Shown: one piece after another, positions 22,372-30,519 of the stretch | How the letters are laid out: every line of letters starts with the position of its first letter | Numbering within the stretch: position 1 is the first letter of the stretch | Source of the DNA: an uncultured Ruminococcus sp. | Lineage (GTDB): Bacteria > Bacillota > Clostridia > Oscillospirales > Acutalibacteraceae | Length of the DNA stretch: 33,657 nucleotides | Direction of reading: 5' to 3' | Assembly: GCA_902764235.1 (NCBI GenBank) | Contig: CACWVH010000054.1 | Span: 1-33,657, forward strand | Translations under genes and position numbers: made by a program | Notes under the pieces: generated by a model | The model's database searches: none | What the model saw: the letters and a program-made list of their open reading frames with translations, nothing else | What the model was told of the DNA's origin: nothing

Positions 22372-22400
22372 ATCGGGAGAGCTTATTCTCCCGATTTTTT
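22372..22400 (+). terminator. Intrinsic terminator after plsY
   Basis: ATCGGGAGA (22372-22380) pairs with TCTCCCGAT (22387-22395), followed by TTTTT. Confidence 0.9.
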
Positions 22401-22412
22401 GACAAAATACTC

Positions 22413-22441
22413 TTGTGGATAATGACAAAATATGATATAGT
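22413..22441 (+). promoter_or_regulatory. Promoter of the cvpA-family gene
   Basis: TTGTGG (22413-22418), 17-base spacer, TATAGT (22436-22441); predicted start near 22448 gives a 185-base leader. The leader holds no recognisable gene; an in-frame extension from 22486 has no ribosome binding site. Confidence 0.6.
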
Positions 22442-22632
22442 ATATAGGTAACTGAATTCATTTTTGATGAAATCAGATTATTGAGTTGTATTTCATAATC
22501 AGTGTCGGTGTTTTCCGGAAATGCTATAGGGGAAGGCTTTTGCTGTGCTGTGACAGGGTCAGCGAAGTCCTCTATGGATCCCTGGGGAACAATACGTTTT
22601 TCGGCTGGTCTGGAATAGATTGGAGGGTCAAT

Positions 22633-23349
22633 ATGAATATTGTACTTGATCTGATTGTTTTGCTGATCGTTGTTCTTCTCGTAATCGGTGGGTATAAAAG
22701 AGGAGTTATCAAAACAGTTGTTGAACTGGGAGGTACCCTGCTTTCGTCACTTGCGGCATCGCTGGGCGGTTCTGTGCTTGCTGTGAATCTCTATGATTCA
22801 TTTATAAAACAGCATATAATAGATGCTGTTTCATCCTCTCTGCCGGAGATAACCCCGCTTACGAAAACTGTTGAAATAACAGAGGAGCTGGTAAAGAATG
22901 CACCGAGCTATATCACTAACGCATTTGAGCTTATGGGCTACGATATCAATTCTATCACAAATGATATCGACAATTCTGCAAGCAATATTCCCGTAATGGT
23001 CGAATCTATGATAAGACCTGTAATGATAAAGCTTTTTACGGTTGTTATCACAATAGTTCTGTTTGCTGTGTTTGCTACAGTAATTGCACTTGTTTCAAAA
23101 TCAATTACCTCGGTTGTCCAGATGGCAGGACTCAGCGGAGTTAACCGTTTTTTTGGAGCAGTTGTTGGGCTTGTTGAAGCTGTTGCGCTGATAATGGTTA
23201 TGTGCATGATAATATACATACTTACCGTGCTGCTTCCGACGGATGCTGCACAGGGACTTCGGGATGCAGTGGATTCTACATTTATTTTCAGGTTTATTGC
23301 AGATATCAATTTACCGGAAATGATTATTGATAAGATAATAACGGTGTGA
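22633..23349 (+). CDS. CvpA-family membrane protein
   Basis: A 238-residue membrane protein of the CvpA (colicin V production) family with four predicted membrane segments: near 5-22, 28-48, about 145-165 and 185-210. A hydrophilic outer stretch lies between the second and third. The start MNIVLDLIVLLIVVLL at ATG 22633 is supported by TGGAGGG about 6 bases upstream. CvpA proteins are linked to envelope homeostasis; their molecular function is not settled. It is 56 bases upstream of the Clp ATPase gene, probably in the same transcript. Confidence 0.85.
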   Translation: MNIVLDLIVLLIVVLLVIGGYKRGVIKTVVELGGTLLSSLAASLGGSVLAVNLYDSFIKQHIIDAVSSSLPEITPLTKTVEITEELVKNAPSYITNAFELMGYDINSITNDIDNSASNIPVMVESMIRPVMIKLFTVVITIVLFAVFATVIALVSKSITSVVQMAGLSGVNRFFGAVVGLVEAVALIMVMCMIIYILTVLLPTDAAQGLRDAVDSTFIFRFIADINLPEMIIDKIITV

Positions 23350-23405
23350 CATGAACACGTTATAAACGGAATGAAAAGAAATACAGGGAAGGGAGAATAA
23401 TAATA

Positions 23406-25742
23406 ATGATGTTATGCTCTAAGTGTAATAAAAGACCTTCTGTCGTATTTGTATCAAATACGGCTAATCCGTCAGAAACTGTCGGATATTGTCTTGTGTG
23501 TGCAAAAGAAATGGGCATCAAGCCTGTAACTGATATAATGGAAAAAATGGGTATCTCTGAGGACGATCTCGCAAATATCCAGGATCAGATGGATGATCTT
23601 GCACAGTCCGGTGTATTTCCGGATATGGATAGTCTTGAGGATGGTCAGGATCTGCTTTCAGAAGAAGACGAGGACGATGATTTCAGCAGGGGAGGCGCAC
23701 CAACATTCCCGCCGTTTTTCAAGAATCTTTTCAATTCAAAATCCCCCAGCGATAAGCTCAGCGAAAATGAAGGCAAGTCCAATAAGACAGATGAAAAGCA
23801 AAGCAAGCGTGAACAGCGTAAAAGACGCAAGAACAGAAAGCATATCGATGCATATTGTACAAACCTGACGCAGCGTGCCGCAGACGGTAAGCTTGACAGG
23901 ATAATAGGCAGAGAAAAGGAGATTGACAGAGTTGTCCAGATCCTTTCAAGAAGAACTAAGAATAATCCCTGCCTTATTGGTGAACCCGGTGTAGGTAAAA
24001 CAGCAATCGCAGAGGGTCTTGCGCTCAAGATCGCAGCTGGAGATGTTCCCCACAGACTCAAGAATAAGGAGATACAGCTTCTTGACCTGACCTCACTTGT
24101 AGCAGGCACTCAGTTCAGAGGTCAGTTTGAAAGCAGGATAAAGGGTCTTATCAGTGAGGTCAAGGAATCGGGAAATGTCATTCTTTTTATTGATGAGGTT
24201 CACAGCCTTGTCGGTACAGGTGAATCAGAAGGCTCTATGAATGCAGCAAATATTATGAAGCCTGCACTCTCAAGGGGCGAGATCCAGGTGATAGGCGCTA
24301 CCACCTTCAATGAATACAGAAAATATATCGAAAAGGACGCAGCTCTTGAAAGACGCTTCCAGCCTGTTACTGTAACAGAGCCTTCCATTCAGGATACAAT
24401 AGACGTCCTTCTCGGAGTAAAGAATTATTACGAGGATTATCACAGGGTGAAAATGGCTGATGATATTGTCAGAAAGACCGTTGTGCTTTCTGAGAGATAT
24501 ATCACAGACCGTTTTCTTCCGGATAAGGCTATCGACCTGCTTGATGAATCCTGCACCCATGCGTCACTGAGAAACAAGAATCTTGAGAAATTCGATGAAT
24601 CAAAGGATAAAATAGAGGAGCTCAAGGAACGTGAGGAAGAACTCAGGGGCGAGGATGATATAGATTATGAAAAGCTCGCAACCGTTCAGTATGATATTGC
24701 AAAGCTCGAAAAGGAGCTTGATGAAATGAATCCTGATTCGATCTTCGCAGAGGTGACTGAGGAGGATATCGCTCATGTTATTGAGCTGTGGACAGGTATC
24801 CCGGCATCAAAGGTGACAGAAAACGAGCTTCATAAGCTTGCTGACCTTGAGGATAAGCTGCGTTCAAGGGTTATCGGTCAGGATGAGGCTGTAAAGGCTC
24901 TTGCGGCAGCTGTAAAGCGCAGCAGGGTACAGATAAGCCCGAGAAGACGCCCGGCATCCTTCATCTTTGTAGGCCCCACAGGCGTTGGAAAGACCGAGCT
25001 TGTAAAGGTGCTTTCCACAGAGCTTTTCAATACACCTGAAACCCTGATAAGACTTGATATGAGTGAATTCATGGAGAAGCATTCCGTCAGCAAGATAATA
25101 GGCTCACCTCCCGGATATGTAGGCTATGATGAGGCTGGACAGGTAACAGAAAAGGTAAGGCGCAGACCATACAGTGTTCTCCTTTTCGATGAGATCGAAA
25201 AGGCTCATCCGGATGTGCTGAATATCCTTCTCCAGATACTCGATGAGGGTGTGCTCACTGATGCACAGGGAAGAAAGGTCAATTTCAGCAATACAGTTAT
25301 CGTAATGACCTCCAATGCAGGCAGCGAGAAACGTGAAAATGCTCTTGGCTTTGCAAAGACACAGGCACAGGCAACAGAGGAAAAGGTCAGAAAGGCACTT
25401 TCCGAATTCCTCAGACCTGAATTCCTCAGCCGTCTTGACGAGATCATTATATTCTCAGCTCTTACTGAGGAAAACTATGTTGAAATAAGCAAGCTTATGC
25501 TTGATGAATATGTGGATACATTGAAGGAAAAGGGTATAAGCTTCAAATATGATGACAAGGCAAGAGAATATCTTGCAAAGAAATCCTTCGGCGGAAGCAG
25601 CGGTGCAAGAGATCTTCGCAATCTTATCCGCAAGGAGGTCGAGGACAAGATCGCTTCGGCTATCGTTGACAGCAGAGACGGTATAATTACCGCTATCAGC
25701 GTTACAGCTGAAAATGATGCTATCAGTCTTGAGGTCATCTGA
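23406..25742 (+). CDS. ClpE-like AAA+ ATPase with N-terminal zinc finger
   Basis: A class I Clp unfoldase of 778 residues, likely a ClpP partner. It lacks the usual double Clp-N domain; instead it begins with a zinc finger, Cys4/Cys7 and Cys29/Cys32, the arrangement known from ClpE. An acidic and then basic linker (about 60-145) follows. The first AAA+ domain has Walker A GEPGVGKTA and Walker B VILFIDEVH; a coiled-coil middle region follows (about 395-440). The second AAA+ domain has GPTGVGKTE and LLFDEIEKAHPD. NALGFAK after the SNAG motif resembles the ClpP-docking loop. Start at the first of two ATGs, with GGGAG upstream. A terminator follows after a family B element. No heat-shock operator (CIRCE or CtsR type) was recognised in front. 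Confidence 0.92.
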   Translation: MMLCSKCNKRPSVVFVSNTANPSETVGYCLVCAKEMGIKPVTDIMEKMGISEDDLANIQDQMDDLAQSGVFPDMDSLEDGQDLLSEEDEDDDFSRGGAPTFPPFFKNLFNSKSPSDKLSENEGKSNKTDEKQSKREQRKRRKNRKHIDAYCTNLTQRAADGKLDRIIGREKEIDRVVQILSRRTKNNPCLIGEPGVGKTAIAEGLALKIAAGDVPHRLKNKEIQLLDLTSLVAGTQFRGQFESRIKGLISEVKESGNVILFIDEVHSLVGTGESEGSMNAANIMKPALSRGEIQVIGATTFNEYRKYIEKDAALERRFQPVTVTEPSIQDTIDVLLGVKNYYEDYHRVKMADDIVRKTVVLSERYITDRFLPDKAIDLLDESCTHASLRNKNLEKFDESKDKIEELKEREEELRGEDDIDYEKLATVQYDIAKLEKELDEMNPDSIFAEVTEEDIAHVIELWTGIPASKVTENELHKLADLEDKLRSRVIGQDEAVKALAAAVKRSRVQISPRRRPASFIFVGPTGVGKTELVKVLSTELFNTPETLIRLDMSEFMEKHSVSKIIGSPPGYVGYDEAGQVTEKVRRRPYSVLLFDEIEKAHPDVLNILLQILDEGVLTDAQGRKVNFSNTVIVMTSNAGSEKRENALGFAKTQAQATEEKVRKALSEFLRPEFLSRLDEIIIFSALTEENYVEISKLMLDEYVDTLKEKGISFKYDDKAREYLAKKSFGGSSGARDLRNLIRKEVEDKIASAIVDSRDGIITAISVTAENDAISLEVI

Positions 25743-25764
25743 GTATTACAGCAGAATAAATAAT

Positions 25765-25939
25765 ACCTGAATCCGTGAAATTGAATTAAATCTTTTTTTA
25801 AACCTTCCGGCTTTTCATTTCAGCCAGGCGGCAGGCGCCCGAAGGAAGTGCCCTAGGGGTGCGTGCGCAGCACGCCTGCCGCCGTCCCCTGAAGTCTCCC
25901 CCTTCCCTTTCAATCAATAATGAGTTTCACGGATTCAGG
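25765..25939. mobile_element. Dispersed element family B, copy 2, with GC-rich core
   Basis: Perfect terminal inverted repeats CCTGAATCCGTGAAA and TTTCACGGATTCAGG, flanked by TAATA on both sides, consistent with a 5-bp target duplication in AT-rich DNA. The core contains the palindrome GGCGGCAGGC/GCCTGCCGCC (25827-25836 with 25874-25883) enclosing smaller GC-rich hairpins. It lies between the Clp gene and its terminator. Confidence 0.75.
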
Positions 25940-25946
25940 TAATAAT

Positions 25947-25991
25947 AAAAGCTCTGTCAGCAGGTCAATTACCTCAGACAGAGCTTTTTTT
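25947..25991. terminator. Bidirectional terminator between the Clp gene and gpsA
   Basis: AAAAGCTCTGTC (25947-25958) pairs with GACAGAGC plus TTTT (25977-25988), with an inner AGGT/ACCT helix. T-runs occur on both strands, serving the two convergent genes. Confidence 0.9.
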
Positions 25992-26022
25992 ATGTGTAAT
26001 TGTTATAAAAGGCGGAGCAGAA

Positions 26023-26982
26023 TCAGAATTCAGATTTTATTGAACGCTCAAACATTTCTGTAAGAGCTTCCTTTGCGCTCATCTTTCCCGAAATGACATT
26101 GGCAACACCGTGGCATATGGGCAGGTCAACATTGTATTTTTCCCCTAACTGACACAGGGCGGTCGTGGTATCTACGCCCTCGGCAAGCAGTCCGTATTTT
26201 TCGCCCCTGACAAGTGTTTCTCCGTACATACGGTTGTGACTGTATTTTGAGAAAAGTGTTGCTTCATAGTCACCCAGGTGACAAAGACCGTAAGCAGAAA
26301 GCTCATTTCCTCCCATAGCCTTTATAAGTCTTGCAATTTCTCTTGTGCCTCTTGACATAAGGGCACCCTTGAGAGATGAAAGGTTCATTCCGTCAAGCAT
26401 ACCGGCAGCAATGCCGATGGAATTCTTTGCGGCAGCGCCGATCTCGTTTCCGATCAGATCCTGACCGACATAAAATCGTATAAGATCACTTGAAAACTCA
26501 GAGATAAGATACTTCTTGAGTTCATCATGTCTTGAATCAATGACCATACAGTTAGGTATACCCTGACTGAAGCTCTGCGGATGTCCCGGACCGACCCATA
26601 CAGCGACCTGAGTTTCATCTGTGATGTATTCCTCAACGATCTGTGTCAGACGGCAGCCGGTGTTAAGCTCGATACCCTTCATACACAGAACTATCTTTTT
26701 GCCTCTGATATCCTGCTTTATCAGCTCCTTCATAAAGGACCTCAGAGCCTGAGAGCTGATTGAGATTATCATAACCTCGGCAGAGCTTACTGCAAGGGCA
26801 AGATCATCTGTGATCGTAATGGATTCCCTGAAGGTGAGCATATTGTTTTTTCTTTGTGTTTTCAGCTCAATAAGCTGAGGTGCATCAGCCAGCCCCCAGA
26901 TCGTTACATTATGCCCGATCTTGTCGAGATACCAGCCGATAAATGAGCCCCATCTTCCGCAGCCTAAAAGTGTAATATTCAA
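26023..26982 (-). CDS. gpsA: Glycerol-3-phosphate dehydrogenase [NAD(P)+]
   Basis: Reduces dihydroxyacetone phosphate to glycerol 3-phosphate for phospholipid synthesis. The 319-residue protein has the N-terminal dinucleotide fold GCGRWGS, the central PGHPQSFSQGIPN region and the catalytic Lys in AAAKNSIGIAAGMLDG. The start is called as TTG at 26982: GGGGAGG lies 8 bases upstream and the resulting N terminus (LNITLLGCGRWG) matches the family. The ATG at 27018 would add 12 unfamiliar residues and has no ribosome binding site. It is the second gene after the PAP2 phosphatase on the minus strand and ends at a shared terminator. Confidence 0.93.
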   Translation of the reverse strand: MNITLLGCGRWGSFIGWYLDKIGHNVTIWGLADAPQLIELKTQRKNNMLTFRESITITDDLALAVSSAEVMIISISSQALRSFMKELIKQDIRGKKIVLCMKGIELNTGCRLTQIVEEYITDETQVAVWVGPGHPQSFSQGIPNCMVIDSRHDELKKYLISEFSSDLIRFYVGQDLIGNEIGAAAKNSIGIAAGMLDGMNLSSLKGALMSRGTREIARLIKAMGGNELSAYGLCHLGDYEATLFSKYSHNRMYGETLVRGEKYGLLAEGVDTTTALCQLGEKYNVDLPICHGVANVISGKMSAKEALTEMFERSIKSEF

Positions 26983-27027
26983 ATCAGATTCCTCCCCTGA
27001 TATAAAGTACATATTCAATAAAAAATC

Positions 27028-27573
27028 TTAATAGGCTTTATTATCCAGTATCAGTTCCTTCCCGAAAACATAGTTTTCCAGCTTACCGGCGATGATACCG
27101 GTAATTATGCCGAAAATCGCACCGAAAAGAACATCCGTCGGAAAGTGAACATAGAGATAAAGCCTTGAAAACGCCATTAGCACAGCAAAAAGATACATGA
27201 TGACCCCAAGTCTTTTGTTATACATAAAGCATACGGTAGCTGTACTAAAGGCAAAGAAGGTATGCCCGGAGGGAAATGAGGTGTCTATTTCCGGAGCGAC
27301 CATAAGCTGTATGGTAGAGTTAAGATCATATGGACGTATTCTCGAGACGACAGGCTTGAGGATACAGTTGCATACGATAAGGGAAAGTATCATTGTAAAG
27401 GAAAGCTTTGTACCCAGTCTCCTGTATTTTTTAGTTATAAGGGCAATGATCGTGAAAACTATCCAGATGATCCCGAGCGCCCCCAGCATCGAGACCACAG
27501 GCATTATCTTGTCAAGAAAAGGATTTTTTATGTTTTTTTGGATAAAATCCAGAATAACGAATTCCAACTCCAT
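27028..27573 (-). CDS. PAP2-family membrane phosphatase
   Basis: A 181-residue membrane phosphatase acting on lipid phosphates or undecaprenyl pyrophosphate. The three PAP2 motifs are complete: KPVVSRIRP (Lys73, Arg80, Pro81), PSGH (101-104) and SRLYLYVHFPTD (Arg137, His143, Asp147). Five to six membrane segments are predicted. AAAGGAG lies 7 bases before the ATG. It precedes gpsA by 45 bases, so the pair may link lipid-precursor synthesis and dephosphorylation. A family C repeat element ends 25 bases upstream of the start codon. The true substrate cannot be told from sequence. Confidence 0.92.
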   Translation of the reverse strand: MELEFVILDFIQKNIKNPFLDKIMPVVSMLGALGIIWIVFTIIALITKKYRRLGTKLSFTMILSLIVCNCILKPVVSRIRPYDLNSTIQLMVAPEIDTSFPSGHTFFAFSTATVCFMYNKRLGVIMYLFAVLMAFSRLYLYVHFPTDVLFGAIFGIITGIIAGKLENYVFGKELILDNKAY

Positions 27574-27598
27574 ATCAATACTCCTTTACAGAAATATT

Positions 27599-27753
27599 TA
27601 GCTGATTGTAAAAGTCGAAAAATATCTGTTCATGCGGATTTTTGAATTTGCAATTATACATTTTTCTCCGCTTTTTCAAAGCTTCTCGGGTTTTGGCGAG
27701 GTGTCTGCCCGCCTGCGCGGGCAGACGACCTTTCGCCATTTTACAATCGGCTA
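27599..27753 (-). mobile_element. Dispersed element family C, copy 2, with target-site duplication
   Basis: A 155-bp element, the reverse complement of 16875-17028 with scattered differences. Ends are TAGCTGATTGTAAAA and TTTTACAATCGGCTA, flanked by AGAAATATT on both sides (27590-27598 and 27754-27762). The centre has GTCTGCCCGC/GCGGGCAGAC. Relative to the PAP2 gene it has the same orientation and nearly the same distance to the start codon (25 bases) as copy 1 has to pgi. Confidence 0.9.
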
Positions 27754-27909
27754 AGAAATATTACCTGAAAAAATATATACATACATTAACATATTGTTCA
27801 GCATTCGTATTCAATATACCATCTTTTTCATAGGTTTTTAAAATACTGAGCTAATACTTCTGAAATACAGTATACCATATATTTACCTCAAAGGCAATCA
27901 ATTAATAAA

Positions 27910-28078
27910 TCAAACTTCCCACTTGATACTATATTGTCGAAATAGTCGGCTTATTATCAGGCGTTTTCTTTCCGCCGCCCGCCGGAGGCGGGCGGCGGAA
28001 AGAAAACAACCAAAGTTGTTGAAAGTACTATTAATACTTGGATTGAACAGTAAAATGGTATAAGAAATTTAAGTTAAT
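27910..28078 (+). repeat. Dispersed element family D, long copy with GC-rich palindrome
   Basis: Matches the reverse complement of 4567-4677 on both sides of an extra block of about 58 bases. That block builds a perfect 21-bp inverted repeat, GTTTTCTTTCCGCCGCCCGC at its left arm start (27963), a 3-base loop and the complementary arm ending at 28007. The arms include the AAAGAAAAC already present in the short copy. Non-coding. Confidence 0.8.
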
Positions 28079-28163
28079 AAGTAAGAATGAATGATGATTA
28101 ACAATAGTAAATTGTGTGCAGAAAATATTCGTAAATATTGTGTGCAGAAATAAAAAATAATTG

Positions 28164-28192
28164 TTGATTTTTTTAAAAAGATATAGTATAAT
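28164..28192 (+). promoter_or_regulatory. Promoter of the SRP RNA
   Basis: TTGATT (28164-28169), 17-base spacer, perfect TATAAT (28187-28192); start near 28199. Confidence 0.85.
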
Positions 28193-28198
28193 ATGTTT

Positions 28199-28402
28199 GT
28201 CGCCTTGAGGCGGAGTAGGTATGCAAGACAGAATCATACTTTTGGAGATGCGAACGGGCAGGCGCTGTACGACGGCTCGCCGTGAACCATGTCAGGCGGG
28301 GAACCGAGCAGCATTAAACGTGCACAGCTGTGCGATACAGTCAGTCTGTTCGTCCGTGTCTCCAAGTGTATGACACCGCTGTGCGGTCTGTCTTGTTTTT
28401 TT
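28199..28402 (+). ncRNA. ffs: Signal recognition particle RNA (4.5S/scRNA)
   Basis: The conserved SRP core is present: GTGAACCATGTCAGG, then a CGG/CCG stem closed by a GGAA tetraloop (28297-28306), then AGCAGCATTAA. It binds Ffh and forms the cytoplasmic core that directs membrane-protein insertion. Flanking arms pair over a long distance: CAAGACAG (28224-28231) with CTGTCTTG (28388-28395), and TCATACTTTTGGAGA (28234-28248) with TCTCCAAGTGTATGA. A small extra hairpin (CACCGC/GTGCGG) bulges from the 3' arm, and a run of seven T ends it. A CGCC/GGCG hairpin near the 5' end (28201-28212) may be trimmed. It precedes dnaX as in Bacillus. Exact ends are inferred from the promoter and the T-run. Confidence 0.93.
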
Positions 28403-28500
28403 ATGTACAGACTGCCTGAAGGTATGAAAATGACCGTGCAGCAGATGATCTGTATTTACTCTGCTCAGATCAATGCCATTGCTTTTGAAGGGGTGAGAGT

Positions 28501-30084
28501 ATGTATCGGGTATTGTACAGAAAATATCGTCCGAGGTTCTTTGCAGATGTTATAGGTCAGCGTCAGGTCACTGACACTCTGAAAAATGAGCTTGAATCCG
28601 GAAGACTTGCCCATGCATATCTTTTTACCGGCTCAAGAGGAACGGGAAAAACCACCTGTTCAAAAATATTGTCAAAGGCTGTTAACTGCCTTAATCCCCA
28701 TAACGGCGATCCCTGCGGAGAATGTGAGATCTGCCGGGGAATTGACGACGGAACGATACTTGATGTTGTCGAGATCGACGCAGCAAGCAATAACGGTGTT
28801 GAGGATATCCGTACTCTCAGAGAGGAAGCAAATTTCACACCTGCCAGAACAAAATACAGGGTATATATTATAGACGAGGTGCATATGCTTTCAATAGGGG
28901 CGTTCAATGCACTCCTTAAAACACTTGAGGAACCTCCCGGATATGTGTTGTTCATACTTGCAACAACGGAGGTACACAAGATTCCGGCAACTATACTTTC
29001 AAGATGTCAGAGGTTTGATTTTCACAGGATCTCACCGGAGGATATCGCTCAGAGGCTCAGATTTGTCTGTGAACAGGAAAACGTTATTATTGATGATGAG
29101 GCGGCACTGCTTGTTGCAGGCATTGCTGACGGTGCAATGCGTGATGCTCTGTCCCTTCTTGACCAGTGCATGGGCAGAAGCGAGGGTCATATCACTGAGG
29201 AAACAGTCCGTCTGACAGCAGGGCTTGCTGATAAGAGCCATCTTATCAGAATAACCGATTCTGTCAGGGCACACGACAGCGCAGCTATTATTGAAATGAT
29301 AGATGAGCTTTATAAAAACAGCAAGGATATGGCAAGGCTCTGTGAAGAGCTTATCGAGCATTACCGTGAGCTTATGCTGATAAAAACAATGAAGCAGCCA
29401 CGGAATATTATTATAATGTCAGAAAGCGAATTTCAGAATGCCCATGAACAGGCAATGTCAATACAGCTTTCAGATATTGTCAGGGCTATCGGAATACTCC
29501 AGAGCGCTCAGGAAAAAATGCTCCGCGGCGCAAACCGAAGGATAGAAATGGAAATGACTGCCGTTAAGCTTTGCTCAGCAGAAGCAGCGGCTGTAGTCGG
29601 CACAGACCCGGCAGTTGAAAAACGTGTTGCAGCGATTGAAAAGGTACTGGCATCACTGAAAAACAGCCCTCAGAGGACGGAGGCTAAACCCGCTGCCAGA
29701 CAGCGTACAATGCTTGCACCTGCTAAAAGACCCGGCGCTGATGAAATGGAAAAGCTACGCAGCAATGCAGTTGCTTTTTCAAGATGGCCAGAGGTCGTTG
29801 AGGAAATATCAAAATACTCTCCCACTGTTGCGGCTGGCTTTTCAGGAAGCAAGGCGTATATTTCCGGAAGATATATCCTTGTTGATTCCGATAAGGATAT
29901 ATGCTTTGAATGTCTGAGAAAAGCGGAGCTTCGTGATAAGGTGAGAGAAACGGTAAGACAGCTTACCGGTGAGGAATATAAGCTCGGCAGATACAGCTAC
30001 CCTGATGAGAAAAAAGAGGATGATCCTCTCGATTCATTTATAAACGACCTTAAAGCATCAGGAGTCAATGTCGAAGAAAACTGA
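28501..30084 (+). CDS. dnaX: DNA polymerase III subunit gamma/tau
   Basis: The clamp-loader ATPase of the replisome. The 527-residue protein starts MYRVLYRKYRPRFFADVIGQ, the usual DnaX start. It has Walker A GSRGTGKT (44-51), a zinc finger Cys63/Cys72/Cys75/Cys78, Walker B VYIIDEVHML and the sensor-1 SRC region (LSRCQRFDF). A Lys/Arg/Pro-rich linker near 385-415 and a C-terminal tau-like domain follow. GGGGTGAG lies just before ATG 28501. It begins about 100 bases after the SRP RNA. The order ffs-dnaX-ebfC-recR is conserved in Firmicutes. No obvious A-rich slippery site for making a short gamma form was noticed. Confidence 0.97.
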   Translation: MYRVLYRKYRPRFFADVIGQRQVTDTLKNELESGRLAHAYLFTGSRGTGKTTCSKILSKAVNCLNPHNGDPCGECEICRGIDDGTILDVVEIDAASNNGVEDIRTLREEANFTPARTKYRVYIIDEVHMLSIGAFNALLKTLEEPPGYVLFILATTEVHKIPATILSRCQRFDFHRISPEDIAQRLRFVCEQENVIIDDEAALLVAGIADGAMRDALSLLDQCMGRSEGHITEETVRLTAGLADKSHLIRITDSVRAHDSAAIIEMIDELYKNSKDMARLCEELIEHYRELMLIKTMKQPRNIIIMSESEFQNAHEQAMSIQLSDIVRAIGILQSAQEKMLRGANRRIEMEMTAVKLCSAEAAAVVGTDPAVEKRVAAIEKVLASLKNSPQRTEAKPAARQRTMLAPAKRPGADEMEKLRSNAVAFSRWPEVVEEISKYSPTVAAGFSGSKAYISGRYILVDSDKDICFECLRKAELRDKVRETVRQLTGEEYKLGRYSYPDEKKEDDPLDSFINDLKASGVNVEEN

Positions 30085-30166
30085 AAATCGGCGGAAATAA
30101 AAAACCGCTTGATAAGTTCGTACTGACGAACTTGATATAATCATAAAAAAACGGAGGCTATTAAAA

Positions 30167-30517
30167 ATGAAAGCAAGATTACCTAAAGGATATAGTAACG
30201 GAGGAAATACCAATATTCAGCAGCTTGCACGTCAGGCTCAGAAAATGCAGGAGGAAATGGACGCTGCAAGCAAGGAGCTCGATGAAAAGGAATACAGCGC
30301 AGCAGCAGGCGGCGGAGCAGTCAAGGCAGTAGTTAAAGGAAGCCTTGAGATAAAGTCAATCGAGATAAGCAAGGATGTTGTTGATCCCGAGGATATAGAT
30401 ATGCTCAGCGACCTTGTTATCGCAGCGGTTAACGAAGCTATCCGCAATGCGCGTGATGAAAAGGCTGAAACTATGGATAAGATCTCGGGCGGACTCAATG
30501 TTCCCGGTTTGTTCTGA
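30167..30517 (+). CDS. YbaB/EbfC nucleoid-associated protein
   Basis: A 116-residue DNA-binding protein of the YbaB/EbfC family, forming a homodimer with a tweezer-like shape. The helix QLARQAQKMQEEMDAASKEL and the strand region YSAAAGGGAVKAVVKGSLEIKSIEIS are typical. GGAGG lies upstream. It stands between dnaX and recR, its standard place, and is linked to DNA repair or nucleoid organisation. In the 82-base gap after dnaX an 8-bp hairpin, AAGTTCGT/ACGAACTT (30114-30133), is visible without a T-run. recR begins 2 bases after its stop. Confidence 0.94.
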   Translation: MKARLPKGYSNGGNTNIQQLARQAQKMQEEMDAASKELDEKEYSAAAGGGAVKAVVKGSLEIKSIEISKDVVDPEDIDMLSDLVIAAVNEAIRNARDEKAETMDKISGGLNVPGLF

Positions 30518-30519
30518 TT

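Larger units (their letters stand above)
27574..28163. other. Divergent gene-free region with two dispersed elements
   Basis: It holds a family C element (27599-27753), an AT-rich stretch with no visible gene (27763-27905) and a family D element carrying a large GC-rich palindrome (27910-28078). A further AT-rich stretch runs to the SRP RNA promoter. The PAP2-gpsA promoter must lie here on the minus strand, probably to the right of the family C element, but no clear pair was chosen. Confidence 0.55.

Noticed and set aside
28289-28555. Open frame of 88 codons over the SRP RNA and dnaX start
   Set aside because: It overlaps the SRP RNA core and the first codons of dnaX in another frame, and shows no protein family features.
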